From an uncultured Bacilli bacterium (GTDB lineage: Bacteria > Bacillota_I > Bacilli_A > RF39 > UBA660), in the NCBI GenBank assembly GCA_948687865.1, contig CAPQQE010000002.1:18032-26679 (forward strand): a stretch of DNA of 8,648 nt, given 5' to 3'. A model generated the notes under the pieces. The model saw nothing but the letters and a program-made list of their open reading frames with translations, had not been told where the DNA came from and did no database searches. The translations under genes were made by a program, and so were the position numbers. Of this stretch, positions 1 to 6,128 are shown in pieces. The stretch's first letter is position 1. The number at the start of each line of letters is the position of its first letter.

Positions 1-6
1 TCCCAT
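1..6 (-). CDS. start of an unidentified downstream gene (only Met-Gly visible)
   Basis: Just past the rplS terminator, the minus strand carries a strong ribosome binding site GGAGG (14-18) spaced 7 bases from an ATG at 6-4, followed by GGA. This looks like a real translation start, with only two codons inside the window. Because a terminator separates it from rplS, it would rely on read-through or on a promoter I cannot identify in 25 bases. The product cannot be named. Confidence 0.45.
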
Positions 7-23
7 TTTTTATCCTCCATAAC

Positions 24-49
24 AAAAATAAGACTTGAAGTCTTATTTT
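24..49 (-). terminator. rho-independent terminator of rplS
   Basis: A perfect 11-bp inverted repeat (arms 25-35 and 39-49, 3-base loop) is followed on the minus strand by a T run. The rplS stop codon (45-43) lies inside the 5' arm, so the hairpin begins before translation ends. The stem is AT-rich with only two G-C pairs. The flanking A and T runs are symmetrical, so it could also work on the plus strand. Confidence 0.8.
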
Positions 50-384
50 CTCTCCTTTATTCTGTATGTACCAATAAAACCTCTTAAGAAAGTTAATTTT
101 GCTCTTCTTACTCTACCTTTTCTTACAACAGTTATTTTATCGATTTTTGGTGAATTTACTGGAAATATTCTTTCAACACCAATACCACTAGACATTTTTC
201 TAACTGTAAAAGTTTCAGAAACTCCACCACTTCTTTTTGCAACACAAACACCTTCAAAAGCTTGTATTCTTTCTCTTTTTCCTTCAATAATTCTAACATC
301 TACTCTTAATGTATCTCCAACTCTAAATTCAGGAACATTAGGATTAATTTGTTTTGCAGTAATCTTGTCAATAATATTACTCAT
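43..384 (-). CDS. rplS: 50S ribosomal protein L19
   Basis: The product is the large-subunit protein L19, which sits at the 30S-50S interface and helps form an inter-subunit bridge. Its 113 residues match the usual bacterial L19 length of about 115. Recognisable family segments are the N-terminal FRVGDTLRV (residues 20-28), [16 protein letters not shown] (34-49), the central [15 protein letters not shown] region, and the basic C-terminal stretch around [10 protein letters not shown]. The ATG has a clear AAGGAG (394-399) 9 bases upstream. It has its own promoter (453-481) and terminator (24-49), so it is transcribed separately from rimM-trmD, which in many bacteria lies immediately upstream in the same operon. 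Here trpS and a glycosyltransferase gene lie between them. Identification is secure. Confidence 0.97.
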   Translation of the reverse strand: MSNIIDKITAKQINPNVPEFRVGDTLRVDVRIIEGKRERIQAFEGVCVAKRSGGVSETFTVRKMSSGIGVERIFPVNSPKIDKITVVRKGRVRRAKLTFLRGFIGTYRIKERK

Positions 385-450
385 ACGATATCACTCCTTT
401 TCTTATCCAACAATCATATTAAAAAACAGCGGATTGCTTTCTCGCAATAT
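385..450 (-). promoter_or_regulatory. rplS 5' leader, candidate L19 autoregulatory leader
   Basis: The predicted rplS transcript has a leader of roughly 60 nt. Directly at its 5' end is a small hairpin (ATTGC 444-448 paired with GCAAT 433-437, six-base loop), then CCGCTG and a run of six T (421-426). The second arm can instead pair with GATTG at 411-415, so two mutually exclusive folds are possible. A leader family for rplS mRNAs is known in low-GC Gram-positives (Rfam L19 leader). Whether this belongs to it is inference from position and fold only. Confidence 0.4.
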
Positions 451-452
451 CG

Positions 453-481
453 ATTGTACCATAATAAATATCAAAAAGCAA
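453..481 (-). promoter_or_regulatory. SigA-type promoter of rplS
   Basis: The -35 is TTGCTT (476-481), the spacer is 17 bases, and the -10 is TACAAT (453-458) preceded by an extended TGG. The predicted start point is near 446. It lies in the 128-base gap between the glycosyltransferase remnant and rplS, the expected place for an independent rplS promoter. Confidence 0.75.
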
Positions 482-512
482 TACCTTTTATAAATTTCAT
501 TTGTATTTAACG

Positions 513-1534
513 TTAATTGTTATACTTATATCTTATTGATAAAATCTTAAAATATAATCTTATAAAATTCTTCTTATAAGTTAATTTAATTATTATTCTT
601 AATATTTTCTTATTTATTATAGATTTATTAACTAACTTTTTAATAATAAAATTTATGTTCTTATTATATTTATAATTTGGAAATATTTCTACTAGTTTAT
701 TTAGTGATCTATGTAATAAATCAGTATTATAATCAATTGATTTTTCATTTTTTATAACTTTAGTAAATAGTGTTAATATAGTATTTGTAAATAACATTTC
801 TTCTACTACATCTTGAACTTTTTTATCACTATTTAAGTACATATTTTTTATCTTTTCAATTACATTTAAAATACATAAATGTTTCTCTCCTAAAGTATTG
901 ATTAATGAATCTTCCCTTTGATAATAAATATATATAGGTTTATTAATTATAACATTATTTTTAATTTTAATTCTAATTCAAATAATAGATCTTCATATAC
1001 ATTAAATGATGTATCAAATTTTTTATCTCCTATAAGATCTCTTTTTATTAATTTACCTTTAATATACATATACATATTAATAATTTTAGGATTATTTATA
1101 ACATTTCCTAAAACAAGGGTATTTTTTGGTAATTTATTTTCAGTAAACATATATTTTTTATTATTTTTTCCTGTATAATTTACTATTTGATAACTATCTA
1201 CATAATCTGAATTATATTTAGTTGCTACATCAACCATTCTTCTAATTGCATCACTTAAAAGTTGATCATCAGCATCAACAAACATAATATAATCTCCCAT
1301 TGAAGATTGTATATTTCTAGCAGAACTTACACCTTTATTTATACTAGAATAAAGTGGTAAAATTCTACTATCTTTTTCGGCATATTCTTTTAATATTAAT
1401 CTAGTATTATCGCTTGAGTTATCATCAATAACAATTACTTCTATATTTTTGTATACCTGATTTAAAATACTATCTAGGCATCTTTTTATATACCTTTCTC
1501 CATTATATACTGGAACAATTATACTTACTAGCAT
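513..1534 (-). pseudogene. family 2 glycosyltransferase, split by a one-base frameshift
   Basis: A GT-A fold glycosyltransferase that would transfer an activated sugar to a cell-surface glycan; donor and acceptor cannot be told. From the ATG at 1534 the first frame gives residues 1-195: VSIIVPVYNGERYI near the start, the nucleotide-binding VIDDNSSDNT (36-45), the metal-binding DAD (87-89) in MFVDADD, and the catalytic-region motif EDLLF (181-185). It then ends abruptly at a TAA (947-949). The -1 frame continues homology without a stop, with the typical segment NKPIYIYYQREDSL and a basic helical C-terminus, ending at 513. Adding one A to the A5 run (T5 on plus, 958-962) restores a 340-residue protein of normal family length. 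The ATG at 1534 is chosen because AAGGAG lies just upstream; an ATG at 1600 has no such site and would overlap the promoter. Automatic annotation would probably show two ORFs, 947-1534 and 513-842. It is a single-gene unit between trpS and rplS. Confidence 0.85.
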
Positions 1535-1540
1535 ATCAAT

Positions 1541-1546
1541 CTCCTT
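1541..1546 (-). promoter_or_regulatory. ribosome binding site fixing the glycosyltransferase start
   Basis: AAGGAG stands 6 bases before the ATG at 1534-1532. It decides between that start and an upstream in-frame ATG at 1600, which has no Shine-Dalgarno sequence and lies upstream of the predicted transcription start. Confidence 0.8.
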
Positions 1547-1559
1547 ATTTATCAAGTAA

Positions 1560-1588
1560 ATTGTATCATATTTATATTTTTTTATCAA
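1560..1588 (-). promoter_or_regulatory. SigA-type promoter of the glycosyltransferase gene
   Basis: The -35 is TTGATA (1583-1588), the spacer is exactly 17 bases, and the -10 is TACAAT (1560-1565) preceded by an extended TG (TGATACAAT). The -35 begins within the T-rich tail of the trpS terminator, so the two elements overlap. This gives the glycosyltransferase its own transcription unit. Confidence 0.75.
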
Positions 1589-1643
1589 ATAAAAAAGCAA
1601 CTTATTATTACTAATTAAAGTAATCTATCATTATTGCTTTTTT
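1585..1643 (-). terminator. rho-independent terminator at the end of the trpS operon
   Basis: On the minus strand AAAAAAGCAA (1643-1634) pairs with TTGCTTTTTT (1600-1591). An inner 5-bp stem (TTACT/AGTAA) sits between them around the trpS stop codon. A T-rich tail (TTTTTTATTT) follows. The 5' arm lies in the last trpS codons (Lys-Lys-Ala). The bulged fold makes the exact structure less certain than at the rplS end. Confidence 0.6.
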
Positions 1644-2648
1644 TACTTCCATTAATGTTTCATTTGCCTTTTTATTTGCTCTTTTACATCCTTCTTCTAA
1701 TATTTTATATACCTCTTCTATATTATTTTCATAGTATCTTCTCTTTTCTCTAATAGGTATTAATAATTCTTCTAAAATATTATATAGTACTTTCTTTATT
1801 GTAACGTCTCCAAGTCCACCCTTTTTATACTTTTCTTTCATATCATTTAAAGTTTTAAATTCTGAATATTTATCAATTTGATTATCGCTCGCAAATACAT
1901 CTAGATAAGTAAATACCATATTACCTTCTATCTTTCCTTTATCTTCTATTTTTATATGATTTGGATCAGTATACATACTCATAACTTTTTCATATACCTC
2001 TTTACTACTATCAGATAAATAAATACAATTATTTAATGATTTACTCATTTTTGCATTTCCATCTAAACCAGGAAGTCTTTTTTCTAATTTTGATAATGAA
2101 AGTTTTGCTGTACATTCTATTAGTGTCTCACCATATATTCTATTAAAACTTGATACTATTTCATTAGTCTGTTCTATCATTGGAAGTTGATCTTCTCCAA
2201 CTGGAATAATATTTGCTTTAAAGGCTGTTATATCTGCTGCTTGACTAATTGGATAACAAAAAAATCCTACTGGAATACTCTTATCAAAATTTTTTTGTTT
2301 TATTTCATTTTTTACTGTTGGATTTCTTTGAAGTCTTGACACTGTTACTAAGTTCATATAATAAAATGTTAATTCAGTAAGTGCTGGTACTTGTGATTGT
2401 ATAAATATATTTACTTTTTTTGGATCTATTCCAACAGATAAATAATCTATCGCAACTTCAACTACATTATCTTTTATTTTTTTTGGATTATTAAAATTAT
2501 CAGTTAATCCCTGTGAATCTGCAATCATAATATGCATTTCATCATAATTACCTTCGTTTTGTAAACTTAGTCTATTTTTAAGTGATCCTACGTAATGTCC
2601 TAAATGTAGTCTTCCTGTTGGCCTATCACCTGTTAAAATTATATTCAT
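1611..2648 (-). CDS. trpS: tryptophanyl-tRNA synthetase
   Basis: A class I aminoacyl-tRNA synthetase that charges tRNA-Trp in the cytoplasm. Its 345 residues fit bacterial TrpRS. The HIGH signature is HLGH (15-18), the amino-acid pocket segment is GEDQLPMIEQ (151-160), and the KMSKS loop is intact (200-204). The opening ILTGDRPTGRLHLGHYVGSLKNR and the DPNHIKIEDKGKIEGN region resemble the longer TrpRS lineage common in Clostridia rather than B. subtilis TrpS. Its ATG overlaps the trmD stop by one base (TAATG), and a GGGGAG-type site lies in the end of trmD, so it is cotranscribed and probably translationally coupled. There is no room for a T-box leader before it. Finding trpS directly behind trmD is unusual; a terminator follows it. 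Confidence 0.97.
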   Translation of the reverse strand: MNIILTGDRPTGRLHLGHYVGSLKNRLSLQNEGNYDEMHIMIADSQGLTDNFNNPKKIKDNVVEVAIDYLSVGIDPKKVNIFIQSQVPALTELTFYYMNLVTVSRLQRNPTVKNEIKQKNFDKSIPVGFFCYPISQAADITAFKANIIPVGEDQLPMIEQTNEIVSSFNRIYGETLIECTAKLSLSKLEKRLPGLDGNAKMSKSLNNCIYLSDSSKEVYEKVMSMYTDPNHIKIEDKGKIEGNMVFTYLDVFASDNQIDKYSEFKTLNDMKEKYKKGGLGDVTIKKVLYNILEELLIPIREKRRYYENNIEEVYKILEEGCKRANKKANETLMEVKKAIMIDYFN

Positions 2649-3763
2649 TATAAACTTCTCCCCTTTTCATAATCAATAGTATTTAATCTCTCCATTTGTT
2701 TTAATTTTACTTCTTCTTTTAACATCATTAATTTATTTTTAATTAAATTTTTATATTCTTTTGTTAAATATTTTGAATAATTACCTAATATAATTGATTC
2801 TAATCTATCAATTTCACCTAATACGTATTCTGCACCTTCATCATCTGTTTCATCATTTAATACAATGGCAATTTGCTTTAATAATATATTTAATTTCTTA
2901 TTTACATTTTTCTTTGCAATTTTTTCTATAAATGAAGGATCTACTAATACAACTTTACTTATAGATGCTAAATTCTCTTTTTTTACGTTATTTTTTGGTT
3001 TAAAATTATATGCATCATTAATTTCTATAGTATCTATTTGTTTTTGTGATCTATCATCTATTAATGTATACTTGCCAATTTTTTTTCTTTCTACTTGATT
3101 TTTTTCTATTAAATCAGGTCTTTGTTCTTTTGTTTTTTTAACTTGTTCATTTAATCTCCACTCATCTATTTTTTTATGATCACCATTCAATAGTACATCT
3201 GGAACTTTCATTCCCTTATATTCTCTTGGTTTTGTATATTGTGGATAATCTAACAAATTATTATTAAACGAGTCATTTAAATGAGACTCTTCTGTTATTA
3301 CTCCTTTAAGTAATCTAGTTACTGAATCTATAATTGCCATTGCAGGTATCTCACCACCTGTTAATACGTAATCTCCAATACTTATTTTTTCATCTACTAT
3401 TTCATTTATTCTCTCATCAAAGCCTTCATAATGTCCACATAATAATATAACATCTTCTTCTTTAGATAGTTCATAGGCTTTTTCTTGATTATACTTATTA
3501 CCATCTGGGCTCATCATTATTACTTTAGTTTTTTTTGTTTTTAAATCTTCTATCGCATCAAATACAGGTTCACACTTTATAAGCATACCTGCTCCTCCGC
3601 CATAAATTGTATCATCAACTTTTTTATTTTTATCTTTACTATAATCTCTAAGATCTACTATCTTTATATCTACCTTTTTTGCTTCTATTGCTCTTTTTAT
3701 AATTGATTCATTTAGTATTCCATCAAACATTCTTGGGAATAATGACAAAACTTTGATTTTCAT
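2648..3763 (-). CDS. trmD: tRNA (guanine37-N1)-methyltransferase with long C-terminal extension
   Basis: TrmD uses S-adenosylmethionine to make m1G37 next to the anticodon of tRNAs such as Leu, Pro and Arg, preventing +1 frameshifting; it acts as a SPOUT-fold dimer. The canonical part spans residues 1 to about 223: YGGGAGM (54-60), LLCGHYEGFDERI (107-119), the trefoil-knot segment SIGDYVLTGGEIPAM (128-142), Arg150 and Asp164 in NDSF (matching the E. coli catalytic Arg154 and Asp169), LLDYPQYTKP (170-179), and the C-terminal GDHKKIDEWR (194-203). TrmD is usually about 240-250 residues. This one has 371. The extra 150 residues (224-371) are lysine- and glutamate-rich with a mostly helical look and no family I can name. 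The reading frame is continuous and all key TrmD residues are present, so the enzyme should be active. It overlaps rimM and trpS by one base each. Confidence 0.96.
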   Translation of the reverse strand: MKIKVLSLFPRMFDGILNESIIKRAIEAKKVDIKIVDLRDYSKDKNKKVDDTIYGGGAGMLIKCEPVFDAIEDLKTKKTKVIMMSPDGNKYNQEKAYELSKEEDVILLCGHYEGFDERINEIVDEKISIGDYVLTGGEIPAMAIIDSVTRLLKGVITEESHLNDSFNNNLLDYPQYTKPREYKGMKVPDVLLNGDHKKIDEWRLNEQVKKTKEQRPDLIEKNQVERKKIGKYTLIDDRSQKQIDTIEINDAYNFKPKNNVKKENLASISKVVLVDPSFIEKIAKKNVNKKLNILLKQIAIVLNDETDDEGAEYVLGEIDRLESIILGNYSKYLTKEYKNLIKNKLMMLKEEVKLKQMERLNTIDYEKGRSL

Positions 3764-4245
3764 TATAATAGCCCCCTTACATTTTTTATATAAATAGTTT
3801 TATTATCCTTATCTATATTTTCAATAAATTCTTTTACATAAGGAATTAATATATTTTTTTCAACTCTTATAACATCATTTGCTTTTGTTTTTAATATTTC
3901 AGTTATATTCCCTATATTTTTATTATCTATTACTACTTTAAATCCTATTAACTTATCTTTTATTATTTCTCCATCATTTAATTTTAAATCATCTTCATTT
4001 ATATAGACAAAATCCCCTTTTAAATATTCTACATCATTGATATTATTATATCCTGTTAATGTTATCATATCATATATTTTATGGAATCTATATGAATTAA
4101 TAGTAAACTCATCTTTTTTCTTTCCTATATATATTTTCATATCTTTAATAAATACTCTATCTTTAAAATCAAAATCTGATATTATCCTAAGTTCACCTTT
4201 TATACCATGTGTATTTACTATTTTACCTATTTTTATAAATTCCAT
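3763..4245 (-). CDS. rimM: 16S rRNA processing protein RimM
   Basis: RimM binds ribosomal protein S19 in the 30S head and assists late 30S maturation. The 160 residues match the family (about 165-180). The N-terminal beta-barrel shows GKIVNTHGIKGELRI (7-21). The PRC-barrel half shows LIGFKVV, GNITEI, the conserved ND in KANDVIRV, and ILIPYVKEFI, ending with the typical IYI...GLL tail. The stop codon overlaps the trmD start (TAATG), the classic rimM-trmD arrangement. Its own start lies 8 bases after the upstream methyltransferase gene, with AGGTG overlapping that gene's stop. The rpsP gene often found upstream of rimM is not present here. Confidence 0.95.
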   Translation of the reverse strand: MEFIKIGKIVNTHGIKGELRIISDFDFKDRVFIKDMKIYIGKKKDEFTINSYRFHKIYDMITLTGYNNINDVEYLKGDFVYINEDDLKLNDGEIIKDKLIGFKVVIDNKNIGNITEILKTKANDVIRVEKNILIPYVKEFIENIDKDNKTIYIKNVRGLL

Positions 4246-4253
4246 ATTTACAC

Positions 4254-4979
4254 CTACTTATTTATTTCATATAGTATTATTGACGTTGCGACTGCTACAT
4301 TTAAACTTTCACAGTTTTCATTCATATTTATGTATATTTTCTCATCAGTTTTGTCTTTTATACTACTCTTTATGCCACTTCCCTCATTACCCATTATTAT
4401 AGCATATTTTCCACTTACTTTTACATCTTTTATATCTTTTCCATTATTTACATCAGTTATATATATTTTATATCCTTCTTTTTTTAAATTAGTTATTTCT
4501 TTTTCTATATCTCTTCTAACAATATTAATATGAAAATTCATACCCTGACATCCTCTTAATACCTTAGAATTATATAAATCAGCAGTATCATTACCTAATA
4601 TTATTGTATCTATATTAAATGCTAATGCACTTCTTATTATAGTACCTAAATTACCTGGATCTTGTACATTATCTAATACTAATATTTTATCCTTATATTC
4701 TTCTTCTTTTTTATAACTACAAATACCTATTACTTTGTATGGATTTGAAAGTTCTGATATAGATTTTATTACATTATAGGTAACATATGTTACTTTTACA
4801 TTTATATTAGTATTTTCATTTTCTTCTAATATTATTTCTTTAAGTAATCCTGCTTTGTTTGCTTCTTCTATTAAATGAATACCTTCTACAAGAAAAGTTT
4901 TAGATGTTTCTCTATATTTTTTTTGATTTAATTTTCTTATTTCTTTTATTTTTTTATTATCTATAGACTCAATAACCAT
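4254..4979 (-). CDS. TrmH/SpoU-family RNA 2'-O-methyltransferase
   Basis: A SAM-dependent SPOUT enzyme that methylates a ribose 2'-OH, most likely on 23S rRNA; the target nucleotide cannot be read from sequence. Its 241 residues comprise an N-terminal substrate-binding region (FLVEGIHLIEEA, 29-40) and the knotted catalytic domain. All three SpoU motifs are intact: motif 1 LDNVQDPGNLGTIIRSA (102-118, with Asn110 and Arg116), motif 2 MGNEGSGI (196-203), and motif 3 ESLNVAVA (224-231). It resembles the Firmicutes YsgA/RlmB-like group, whose genes often sit elsewhere; here it leads into rimM-trmD. The start overlaps the stop of the upstream metallopeptidase gene by one base (TAATG), so coupling is likely even though its Shine-Dalgarno is weak. 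Confidence 0.92.
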   Translation of the reverse strand: MVIESIDNKKIKEIRKLNQKKYRETSKTFLVEGIHLIEEANKAGLLKEIILEENENTNINVKVTYVTYNVIKSISELSNPYKVIGICSYKKEEEYKDKILVLDNVQDPGNLGTIIRSALAFNIDTIILGNDTADLYNSKVLRGCQGMNFHINIVRRDIEKEITNLKKEGYKIYITDVNNGKDIKDVKVSGKYAIIMGNEGSGIKSSIKDKTDEKIYINMNENCESLNVAVATSIILYEINK

Positions 4980-5617
4980 TATTCTCTCATCTCTTTTCTT
5001 ATTTTCTTATAATCAGGTTCATTTTCTGAAACTAAATTCCAAAAATTTTTACTATGATTAAAATGTATAAAATGTGATAATTCATGAACTATTACATAGT
5101 CTAAATATTTAGTGTCCATATATATAAGATTATAATTAAGTGTTATTTTTTTTAATTTTTTATTACATACTCCCCATCTTGTTTTCATTTTTCTAATAGT
5201 TAAAGATGGATATGGCACGCTTTTTGAAAAATTATTATATATGTAATCTAAATGTTCCTTAAATATAATAACAGCCTTTTTCTTATACCACTTTTCTATA
5301 TCTTCTTCTTTTTTTACATAAAGTGTTTGACCATCAAAGAATGTTCTTTTAATATCTTTGTCTGTAATTATAATATTTATCTTATTTCCTAAAAAATAAT
5401 TATCATTTTCTTTTAATAACTTTCTTTCTACTTTTTCTATCATTTTAATTATTGAACTTTCATTTTGTTTTATTAAAGATTTTATCATCAATTTAGTAGT
5501 TAAATATGATGTTGATACATATATTTTTAAATCATCTTTAACTCTAATATATGTATTTTTATTATTTTTCTTATCTATTATAATTTCATATTCTTTATTA
5601 TTATATTTAAATATCAT
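4979..5617 (-). CDS. YgjP-like zinc metallopeptidase (DUF45 family)
   Basis: A putative zinc-dependent peptidase of the YgjP/DUF45 family (M48-related fold), whose physiological substrate is unknown. The 212 residues match the family size of about 220-240. The metal site is HELSH (178-182) followed by His188 in the conserved HS..FW context, so the zinc ligands are His178, His182 and probably His188, with Glu179 catalytic. The family's RWG(S)C motif appears as RWGVC (147-151). There is no signal peptide or membrane segment, so it should be cytoplasmic. The start lies 1 base past the stop of the preceding 112-aa gene with GGTGAG inside that gene's end, and its own stop overlaps the next start, so it is firmly part of the operon. 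A role beside RNA-modification genes is only suggested by position. Confidence 0.9.
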   Translation of the reverse strand: MIFKYNNKEYEIIIDKKNNKNTYIRVKDDLKIYVSTSYLTTKLMIKSLIKQNESSIIKMIEKVERKLLKENDNYFLGNKINIIITDKDIKRTFFDGQTLYVKKEEDIEKWYKKKAVIIFKEHLDYIYNNFSKSVPYPSLTIRKMKTRWGVCNKKLKKITLNYNLIYMDTKYLDYVIVHELSHFIHFNHSKNFWNLVSENEPDYKKIRKEMRE

Positions 5618-5618
5618 A

Positions 5619-5957
5619 CTAACTCACCAATATCATTTTATCATGATTTTGGCTCATTTTTAATATATATTCATCTATATCTTTATTTCCTGTTTCCCTT
5701 GTATTAAATTTTTTACTTATTGCATACGCTAATGCATATCTATTTTTTTCAATATCTTCATCTTTTTCTATAAAACCTGATAATGCTTTTAAATCTTCAC
5801 TATTTTCTTCTTTATTATACATGTATATTAAGATTTCTTCTTCTAAATTAGTTTGAAGTTGATAAATCGACAATCCTCTATCTAACCTATATAAATAAAC
5901 AGTTACTAAAGACATAAAATCTCTTAACACATTATTAACTTCATAATTTCTTCTCAT
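5619..5957 (-). CDS. conserved-looking hypothetical protein, 112 aa
   Basis: I do not recognise this protein. It is 112 residues, acidic overall, and looks all-helical (for example DFMSLVTVYLYRLDRGLSIYQL and the repeated Glu/Asp-Lys segments in the middle), with no signal peptide, membrane segment, cysteine or obvious catalytic motif. It is very likely a real gene: it is the first gene after a strong promoter (5987-6015), it has a good ribosome binding site (AAGGGAGA, about 6 bases before the ATG), and it is packed 1 base from the metallopeptidase gene whose ribosome binding site lies inside its end. As the first gene of a ribosome-maturation operon it could be a partner of the peptidase or an RNA-related factor; that is guesswork. 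Confidence 0.8.
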   Translation of the reverse strand: MRRNYEVNNVLRDFMSLVTVYLYRLDRGLSIYQLQTNLEEEILIYMYNKEENSEDLKALSGFIEKDEDIEKNRYALAYAISKKFNTRETGNKDIDEYILKMSQNHDKMILVS

Positions 5958-5986
5958 ATTATTCTCCCTTTTCTAACTGCTATACT

Positions 5987-6015
5987 ATTATAATTATTTA
6001 TTGCAATTTTGTAAA
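5987..6015 (-). promoter_or_regulatory. SigA-type promoter of the rimM-trmD-trpS operon
   Basis: The -35 is TTTACA (6010-6015), the spacer is 17 bases, and the -10 is a perfect TATAAT (5987-5992). The predicted start point is near 5980, giving a leader of about 23 bases ending in AAGGGAGA before the ATG at 5957. The -35 overlaps the T-tract of the upstream terminator by about 3 bases. No other promoter-like sequence is evident between here and trpS, whose genes abut or overlap, so this single promoter probably drives six genes. Confidence 0.8.
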
Positions 6016-6053
6016 GAAAAAAAGAATATAAGCATCCCGCATTATATTCTTTT
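6013..6053 (-). terminator. second (tandem) rho-independent terminator after the cohesin gene
   Basis: A perfect 12-bp inverted repeat (6020-6031 and 6042-6053) around a GC-rich 10-base loop is followed on the minus strand by a T-rich tract (TTTTTTTCTTT, 6023-6013). It lies about 50-90 bases past the cohesin gene and back-stops the first terminator. The stem is AT-rich. Confidence 0.75.
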
Positions 6054-6092
6054 ATAACACATATAACTATCATGTCATTAATATAATGAACT

Positions 6093-6128
6093 AAAAAAGA
6101 CATTTTATTCATCTAAAAATGTCTTTTT
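6093..6128 (-). terminator. rho-independent terminator overlapping the end of the cohesin gene
   Basis: A perfect 13-bp inverted repeat (6094-6106 and 6116-6128, 9-base loop) ends in a run of six T on the minus strand. Its 5' arm is made of the last codons of the cohesin gene (Lys-Lys-Thr-Phe), and the stop codon (6107-6105) sits at the loop/3'-arm border. Confidence 0.75.

Noticed and set aside
473..489. Terminator after the glycosyltransferase
   Set aside because: Only a 5-bp stem of four A-T pairs and one G-C pair is present, and it overlaps the rplS -35. It is too weak to call.
35..493. A 152-aa plus-strand ORF
   Set aside because: It is the antisense shadow of rplS and its leader, has no ribosome binding site, and shows only low-complexity hydrophobic residues. 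The other plus-strand ORFs (918-1178, 2865-3098, 4037-4402, 4207-4533, 6705-6962) are rejected for the same reason.
505..520. Palindrome around TTAACGTTAA as an operator
   Set aside because: In sequence this AT-rich, a 10-base palindrome is expected by chance, and it lies upstream of the rplS -35 without a second copy.
513..842. A separate 109-aa gene starting at the ATG at 842
   Set aside because: The same frame is open upstream to about 960 and reads as the middle of a family-2 glycosyltransferase; there is no ribosome binding site before the ATG. It is the 3' part of the split gene.
953..965. Programmed -1 ribosomal frameshift in the glycosyltransferase
   Set aside because: The shift site has no canonical X-XXY-YYZ slippery heptamer, the A run is only five long, and I see no stimulating hairpin or Shine-Dalgarno. 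A mutation or sequence error is simpler.
2649..2700. T-box or tryptophan-responsive leader for trpS
   Set aside because: trpS starts inside the trmD stop codon, so there is no untranslated leader that could hold such an element.
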